From positions 62,001 through 126,000 of the forward strand of contig NZ_JIAW01000019.1 of the NCBI RefSeq assembly GCF_000620625.1: a stretch of DNA of 64,000 nt, in the 5' to 3' direction. Each line of letters starts with the position of its first letter. Position 1 is the stretch's first letter. Positions 59,757-64,000 of the stretch are shown one piece after another. A program made the translations under genes and the position numbers. The notes below the pieces were generated by a model, which saw only the letters and a list, made by a program, of their open reading frames with translations, did no database searches and was not told the DNA's origin. The stretch is from Mycobacterium sp. URHB0044. Lineage in GTDB: Bacteria > Actinomycetota > Actinomycetes > Mycobacteriales > Mycobacteriaceae.

Positions 59757-60698
59757 ATGACTACGAAGATGGCGATCATCGGCTCGGGCAACATCGGCAC
59801 GGACCTGTTGATCAAGTGTCTGAGGGGATACCAGAACCTGGAGCCGGTGGCGATGGTCGGCATCGACCCGGACTCCGATGGTCTGGCTCGCGCCCGCAGA
59901 TTGGGTGTCGCCACCACCGACAAGGGCGTCGCCGGGCTGATCGCGATGCCGGAGTTCGGTGACGTCGACATCGTCCTGGACGCGACGTCGGCGAAGGCGC
60001 ACGTTGCCAACGCCGAGGCGCTGGCGCCCTACGGCAAGCAATTGCTCGATCTAACGCCTGCGGCCATCGGCCCGTACGTCGTCCCGGTGGTGAACCTCGA
60101 AGCGCATCTCGAGGAGAAGAACCTCAACATGGTGACGTGCGGTGGCCAGGCGACGATCCCGATCGTCCACGCCATTTCACGGATCTCCCCTGTGCCATAT
60201 GCGGAGATCGTCGCCTCGATCGCATCGCGATCCGCCGGTCCCGGCACACGCGCCAACGTCGACGAGTTCACCGAGACGACGTCGAAGGCGATCGAGCAAG
60301 TGGGTGGGGCGCGGCGCGGCAAAGCCGTGATCATCCTCAACCCCGCCGAACCGCCGATGCTGATGCGGGACACCGTGACCGCCATCATCGAGGAGTACAG
60401 ACCGGAGCAGATCACTGCCTCGGTTCTCGAGATGGTGGAGCGGGTCGCCCAGTATGTGCCCGGCTACCGGCTGAAGCAGAACGTTCAGATCACGCCGATA
60501 CCCGATGACGAACCGCTTCGGACCCTCTTCGATGCGCAGCCCTGCGACCGGTGGAAGGTGTCGGTGTTCCTCGAGGTGGAAGGTGCCGCGCACTATCTGC
60601 CCGCGTACGCCGGAAACCTCGACATCATGACCTCAGCGGCTCTCGAGGTCGCCAACCGTCTCTCGCAAGAGACCGACAAGCTGAGCGGAGTCGCGTAA
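59757..60698 (+). CDS. mhpF: Acylating acetaldehyde dehydrogenase
   Basis: A 313-residue CoA-acylating aldehyde dehydrogenase of the MhpF/DmpF/HsaG family. GSGNIGTDL (9-17) binds NAD, the catalytic C128 is in NMVTCGGQATIP, and GPGTRANVDEFT is a family signature. It converts the aldehyde from the partner aldolase to acyl-CoA, with direct channelling in known MhpE/MhpF complexes. ATG 59757 follows GGGAG at 8 nt; 30 nt after the SDR. It shares TAATG with the aldolase gene. Confidence 0.94.
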   Translation: MTTKMAIIGSGNIGTDLLIKCLRGYQNLEPVAMVGIDPDSDGLARARRLGVATTDKGVAGLIAMPEFGDVDIVLDATSAKAHVANAEALAPYGKQLLDLTPAAIGPYVVPVVNLEAHLEEKNLNMVTCGGQATIPIVHAISRISPVPYAEIVASIASRSAGPGTRANVDEFTETTSKAIEQVGGARRGKAVIILNPAEPPMLMRDTVTAIIEEYRPEQITASVLEMVERVAQYVPGYRLKQNVQITPIPDDEPLRTLFDAQPCDRWKVSVFLEVEGAAHYLPAYAGNLDIMTSAALEVANRLSQETDKLSGVA

Positions 60699-61705
60699 TG
60701 ACAACCAAGGTCTTCGTTCAGGACGTGACGCTGCGAGACGGCATGCACGCCATCCGGCACCGGATCGGTATCGCGCCGCTGGTGAAGATCGCGGCAGCCC
60801 TCGATGCAGCAGGCGTGGACGGTATCGAGGTGTCGCACGGGGACGGATTGGCGGCGTCCACGCTGACCTACGGGCCGGCGAGCCACACCGATGACGAGTG
60901 GATCGCCGAAGTCGCCGCCGTGGTCACCAACGCACGCCTGACCACGTTGCTGATCCCCGGCATCGGCACCATCAGGGATCTCGAGCGCGCCTACGATCTC
61001 GGCGCGCGGTCGGTGCGCGTGGCGACGCACTGCACGGAGGCCGACGTCGCTCCTCAGCACATCGAACGCGCGCGTGAGCTCGGGATGGATGTGTCCGGCT
61101 TCCTGATGATGTCGCATTACCTGCCGCCGGATGAGCTGGCCAAGAACGCCAAAGTGATGGAAGACGCTGGTGCGCATTGCGTGTACGTCACCGACTCGGC
61201 GGGCCGGCTCACAATGGACGGGGTGCGGGACCGCGTTCGCGCCTATCGCGCGGTGCTCGAACCGGAGACCGAGATCGGTATCCACGCCCATGAGAACCTC
61301 TCGTTGTCGGTCGCCAATTCGGTGGTGGCCGTTGAAGAAGGGGTGTACCGGGTCGACGCATCGCTGGCCGGACACGGTGCCGGCGCGGGCAACTGTCCCA
61401 TCGAGCCGTTCATCGCAGTGGCGAACCTGCTGGGTTGGCAACATAACTGCGACTTGTTCGCACTCGAGGATGCCGCCGATGATCTCGTCCGTCCTCTTCA
61501 GGACCGGCCCATCCGAGTCGACCGTGACACGCTCACCCTCGGCTATGCGGGCGTGTACTCGAGTTTCCTCAGGCACGCCGAGAAGGCGTCGCGCGACTAC
61601 GAGGTCGACATGCGTGATCTGCTGGTCGAGGTCGGCAAACGAGGCCTGATCGGCGGCCAGGAAGACATGATCGTCGACGTGGCGTTAACGATGGCCTCGC
61701 GCTAG
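60698..61705 (+). CDS. mhpE: 4-hydroxy-2-oxovalerate-type aldolase
   Basis: A 335-residue DmpG/MhpE/HsaF aldolase (HMGL-like TIM barrel plus C-terminal dimerisation domain). VQDVTLRDGMHAIRH carries the catalytic Arg-Asp; GIHAHENLSLSVANS and GHGAGAGNCPIEP are the metal and substrate loops. It cleaves 4-hydroxy-2-oxoacids to pyruvate and an aldehyde taken up by MhpF. It overlaps mhpF by one base. No ring-cleavage hydrolase or hydratase for aromatic catechol routes adjoins; the upstream dehydratase probably supplies the 2-oxo acid. Last gene before the right repeat. Confidence 0.94.
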   Translation: MTTKVFVQDVTLRDGMHAIRHRIGIAPLVKIAAALDAAGVDGIEVSHGDGLAASTLTYGPASHTDDEWIAEVAAVVTNARLTTLLIPGIGTIRDLERAYDLGARSVRVATHCTEADVAPQHIERARELGMDVSGFLMMSHYLPPDELAKNAKVMEDAGAHCVYVTDSAGRLTMDGVRDRVRAYRAVLEPETEIGIHAHENLSLSVANSVVAVEEGVYRVDASLAGHGAGAGNCPIEPFIAVANLLGWQHNCDLFALEDAADDLVRPLQDRPIRVDRDTLTLGYAGVYSSFLRHAEKASRDYEVDMRDLLVEVGKRGLIGGQEDMIVDVALTMASR

Positions 61706-61731
61706 GCATGATGGGGACACGGCGCCGAGCA

Positions 61732-64000
61732 CTACCGGAAGTCCCTCGACTTGGACATCACCCGCATGTCGAGCTTGCTCAACCGGTCGGCGACGACAGT
61801 GACCGCGCCGCTGGCGTTCTGCACGATGCCGCGCACCACCAAGCCAGACGCCGTTTGCGCCAGCTTGCGATGCTTGCCCCAAACACCCGGTGAACACAGC
61901 ACATTGACCATTCCGGTCTCGTCCTCCAGGTTCAGGAACGTCACGCCCTGGGCCGTCGCGGGCCGCTGCCGGTGCGTCACCGCACCGGCGATCAGAATCC
62001 GGGTGCCGTCCGGTACCGACAGCATCCGGTCCGCGGGCACGACGCCGAGCTCGTCCAGACGCTCCCGCAGGAACTGGATGGGGTGGCTGTCCGGTGAGAC
62101 GCCGGTGGCCCACACGTCGGCTGCCGCCAACTCCAGATGCGTCATGCCGGGCAATGCGGGGATGTGTGAGGACGACCCCACGCCCGGCAGCCGATCCGGC
62201 CGGGCGGTGGCGGCGGCACCGGCAGCCCACAGCGCCTCACGCCTGTCGATGCCGAAGCAGCCGAGCGCCCCCGCGGTGGCCAGCGCCTCGGTCTGCGGCA
62301 CCGAGAGCTGAACCCGGCCGGTCAGGTCGAGCAGAGATGCGTACGGCCCGTTGGCCTTTCGCTCGTCGACGAGACGCTCGGCCAGTTCGGTGCCGATGTG
62401 CCGGACGGCGCCGAGGCCTAGCCGCACCTCCAACCCGGCGTTCTCCAGCGTGGCGTGCGCCAGGCTGGCGTTCACGTCCGGCCCGTGCACCACCACGCCG
62501 TGCCTGCGGGCATCGGCCACCAGGGACTGCGGCGAGTAGAAACCCATCGGCTGTGCGCGCAACAACGCCGCGCAGAACACCGCGGGATGGTGCAGCTTGA
62601 ACCACGACGAGTAGAACACCAGGGAGGCGAAGGACAACGAATGGCTTTCCGGGAAGCCGAAGTTGGCGAAGGCCTCCAGCTTGTCGTAGATCCGGTCGGC
62701 CACCTCTCCCGTGATGCCGTGCCGGTTGCGCATGCCGTCGTAGAACCGGTCCCGCAGCCGTCGCATCTTCTCGGTGGACCGCTTGGAGCCCATGGCGCGA
62801 CGCAACTGGTCGGCCTCGGCGGCGGTGAAGCCCGCGCAATCCACCGCCAACTGCATCAACTGCTCCTGAAACAGCGGTACCCCCAACGTCTTCCGCAACG
62901 CCTGCTCCATCGACGGGTGGTCGTACGTCACCGGCTCGATGCCGTTGCGCCGGTTGATGTAGGGGTGCACCGAGTTTCCCTGGATCGGCCCAGGCCGGAT
63001 CAACGCGACCTCGACCACCAGGTCGTAGAACACCCGCGGCTTGAGCCGGGGCAGCGTCGCCATCTGCGCGCGCGACTCCACCTGGAACACCCCGACCGAG
63101 TCGGCACGCTGCAGCATCTCGTACACGGCCGCCTCGGAGAGATCCAGCTTAGCCAGATCGACCTCGATGCCCTTGTGTTCGGCGATCAGGTCGATGGCAT
63201 AGTGCAGCGCCGAGAGCATGCCAAGCCCGAGCATGTCGAACTTCACCAATCCGATTGCAGCGCAATCATCCTTGTCCCACTGCAACACGCTGCGGTTCTC
63301 CATGCGCGCCCACTCGACGGGGCACACGTCGGCGATGGGCCGATCGCAGATCACCATGCCGCCGGAGTGGATGCCCATGTGTCGCGGCAGGTTGTGAATC
63401 TGCATGGCGAGGTCGATCACCGGCTCCGGAATGTCCTCGACGTCGGGCGATTCCGCCAGCCCGTTCCACCGGCTGATCTGCTTGCTCCAAGCGTCCTGCT
63501 GACCCTGCGAGAAACCGAGCGCGCGGGCCATGTCGCGTACCGCGCTGCGGCCCCGGTAGGTGATGACGTTGGCCACCTGCGCGGCGTAGTCACGCCCGTA
63601 CCGGTCGTAGACGTACTGAATTGCCTTCTCGCGCAAGTCCGATTCGATGTCGATGTCGATGTCGGGTGGCCCGTCACGCGCCGGCGACAGGAACCGTTCG
63701 AACAGCAATTCGTTGGCGACCGGGTCGACGTGGGTGACACCCAACGCGTAGCAGACAGCCGAGTTGGCCGCCGATCCCCTGCCCTGGGCCAGGATGCCGT
63801 TCTCCCGACAGAACCGGGTGATGTCGTGGACCACCAGGAAGTAGCCGGGAAAGTTCAACTGGGAGATGACCTTCAGCTCGTGCTCGATCTGTTGGTAGGC
63901 GCGCGGCGCCCGCTCCGGAGGCCCGTACCGGTGCAGCGCTCCCGTCATCACCAGGTGTCGAAGCCAGCTGCCCTCGGTGTGCCCCTCGGGAACGTCGAAC
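61732..64000 (-). CDS. dnaE2: Error-prone DNA polymerase III alpha subunit DnaE2 (5' end outside window)
   Basis: About 755 C-terminal residues. PDIDIDIES contains catalytic palm aspartates, preceded by GRGSAANSAVCYALGVTHVDP. HSGGMVICDRPIADVCPVEWARMENRSVLQWDKDDC and RRAMGSKRSTEKM follow in the polymerase core, a helix-hairpin-helix segment lies later, and the C-terminal OB fold is RILIAGAVTHRQRPATAQGVTFLNLEDETG. DnaE2 performs SOS mutagenic translesion synthesis with ImuA'/ImuB in mycobacteria; those genes are not in this window. The last codons are duplicated 12.4 kb away at 49300. Confidence 0.95.
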   Translation of the reverse strand, partial: FDVPEGHTEGSWLRHLVMTGALHRYGPPERAPRAYQQIEHELKVISQLNFPGYFLVVHDITRFCRENGILAQGRGSAANSAVCYALGVTHVDPVANELLFERFLSPARDGPPDIDIDIESDLREKAIQYVYDRYGRDYAAQVANVITYRGRSAVRDMARALGFSQGQQDAWSKQISRWNGLAESPDVEDIPEPVIDLAMQIHNLPRHMGIHSGGMVICDRPIADVCPVEWARMENRSVLQWDKDDCAAIGLVKFDMLGLGMLSALHYAIDLIAEHKGIEVDLAKLDLSEAAVYEMLQRADSVGVFQVESRAQMATLPRLKPRVFYDLVVEVALIRPGPIQGNSVHPYINRRNGIEPVTYDHPSMEQALRKTLGVPLFQEQLMQLAVDCAGFTAAEADQLRRAMGSKRSTEKMRRLRDRFYDGMRNRHGITGEVADRIYDKLEAFANFGFPESHSLSFASLVFYSSWFKLHHPAVFCAALLRAQPMGFYSPQSLVADARRHGVVVHGPDVNASLAHATLENAGLEVRLGLGAVRHIGTELAERLVDERKANGPYASLLDLTGRVQLSVPQTEALATAGALGCFGIDRREALWAAGAAATARPDRLPGVGSSSHIPALPGMTHLELAAADVWATGVSPDSHPIQFLRERLDELGVVPADRMLSVPDGTRILIAGAVTHRQRPATAQGVTFLNLEDETGMVNVLCSPGVWGKHRKLAQTASGLVVRGIVQNASGAVTVVADRLSKLDMRVMSKSRDFR
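61733..61797 (-). repeat. Direct repeat copy 2: 3' end of intact dnaE2 (right island boundary)
   Basis: Counterpart of 49300-49364, 63 of 65 bases identical, same orientation. It covers the last ~21 codons and part of the stop of dnaE2. Identity stops 3' of the stop codon and abruptly inside the gene. Confidence 0.9.

Noticed and set aside
49290..61732. Integrase, transposase or IS inverted repeats that would explain the island
   Set aside because: All frames between the repeats were examined; each supported gene is metabolic or regulatory, and no DDE or tyrosine recombinase motif was seen.
1..64000. CRISPR arrays, tRNA or rRNA genes, prophage
   Set aside because: No regularly spaced repeats, no tRNA-like cloverleaf or rRNA sequence and no phage structural genes were recognised.

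Overview
The window is high-GC actinobacterial DNA from a fast-growing Mycobacterium-type organism (Mycolicibacterium). Three things point there. The gene order trpS / monomeric isocitrate dehydrogenase / SAM-IV riboswitch-metY-metX, then DUF3017-folD, the mfp operon with mfpA, trmL, nitroreductase, PPOX protein and finally dnaE2 follows, from memory, the M. tuberculosis Rv3335c-Rv3370c backbone. There is also a mycothiol-type maleylpyruvate isomerase and a Rv1747-like FHA-ABC transporter.

Layout. (1) 1-19.7 kb: backbone with metabolic genes: a RetSat/CrtI-type flavoprotein with a divergent HxlR regulator, a YihY membrane protein, trpS, xthA, a KshA-type Rieske oxygenase with a divergent TetR regulator, an alcohol dehydrogenase, a 923-residue surface protein, a ROK regulator, NADP-isocitrate dehydrogenase, and the methionine operon metY-metX-methyltransferase behind a SAM-IV riboswitch. 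(2) 19.7-27.7 kb: an FAD monooxygenase-TetR pair with paired operators, DUF3017-folD, an old-yellow-enzyme-like reductase, a secreted hypothetical and the FHA-ABC exporter. (3) 27.8-36.7 kb: a PaaX regulator and six tightly packed genes forming a salicylate route through salicylyl-CoA and gentisate to fumarate plus pyruvate. (4) 36.7-41.2 kb: a hydrolase, a degenerate P-type-ATPase-like protein, an SDR, and a deazaflavin reductase with a divergent TetR. (5) 41.2-48.1 kb: mfpA-E, a 52-residue protein, trmL, nitroreductase and PPOX. (6) 48.1-61.7 kb: an accessory block between the PPOX gene and dnaE2. Its inner 12.4 kb (49300-61732) is bounded by two 65-bp direct repeats of the dnaE2 3' end, which look like attachment-type or duplication scars. 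It encodes a divergent sugar-acid type catabolic cluster controlled by an IclR regulator. (7) 61.7-64.0 kb: dnaE2, running off the window.

How the genes work together. In the sdg-like operon salicylate is adenylated, converted to the CoA thioester, 5-hydroxylated to gentisyl-CoA, then cleaved by gentisate dioxygenase, isomerised by a mycothiol-dependent enzyme and hydrolysed by a FAH-fold enzyme. In the island an IlvD/EDD dehydratase of the pentonate subgroup is paired with an MhpE aldolase and MhpF acylating aldehyde dehydrogenase. That suggests acid -> 2-oxo-3-deoxy acid -> pyruvate + aldehyde -> acyl-CoA. Two transporters (GntP and BASS types), three oxidoreductases, a Hyi-type isomerase and a metallo-hydrolase accompany it. 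No rRNA, tRNA, CRISPR array, transposase or integrase was recognised. Family and synteny statements are from memory of the families; no database search was run.
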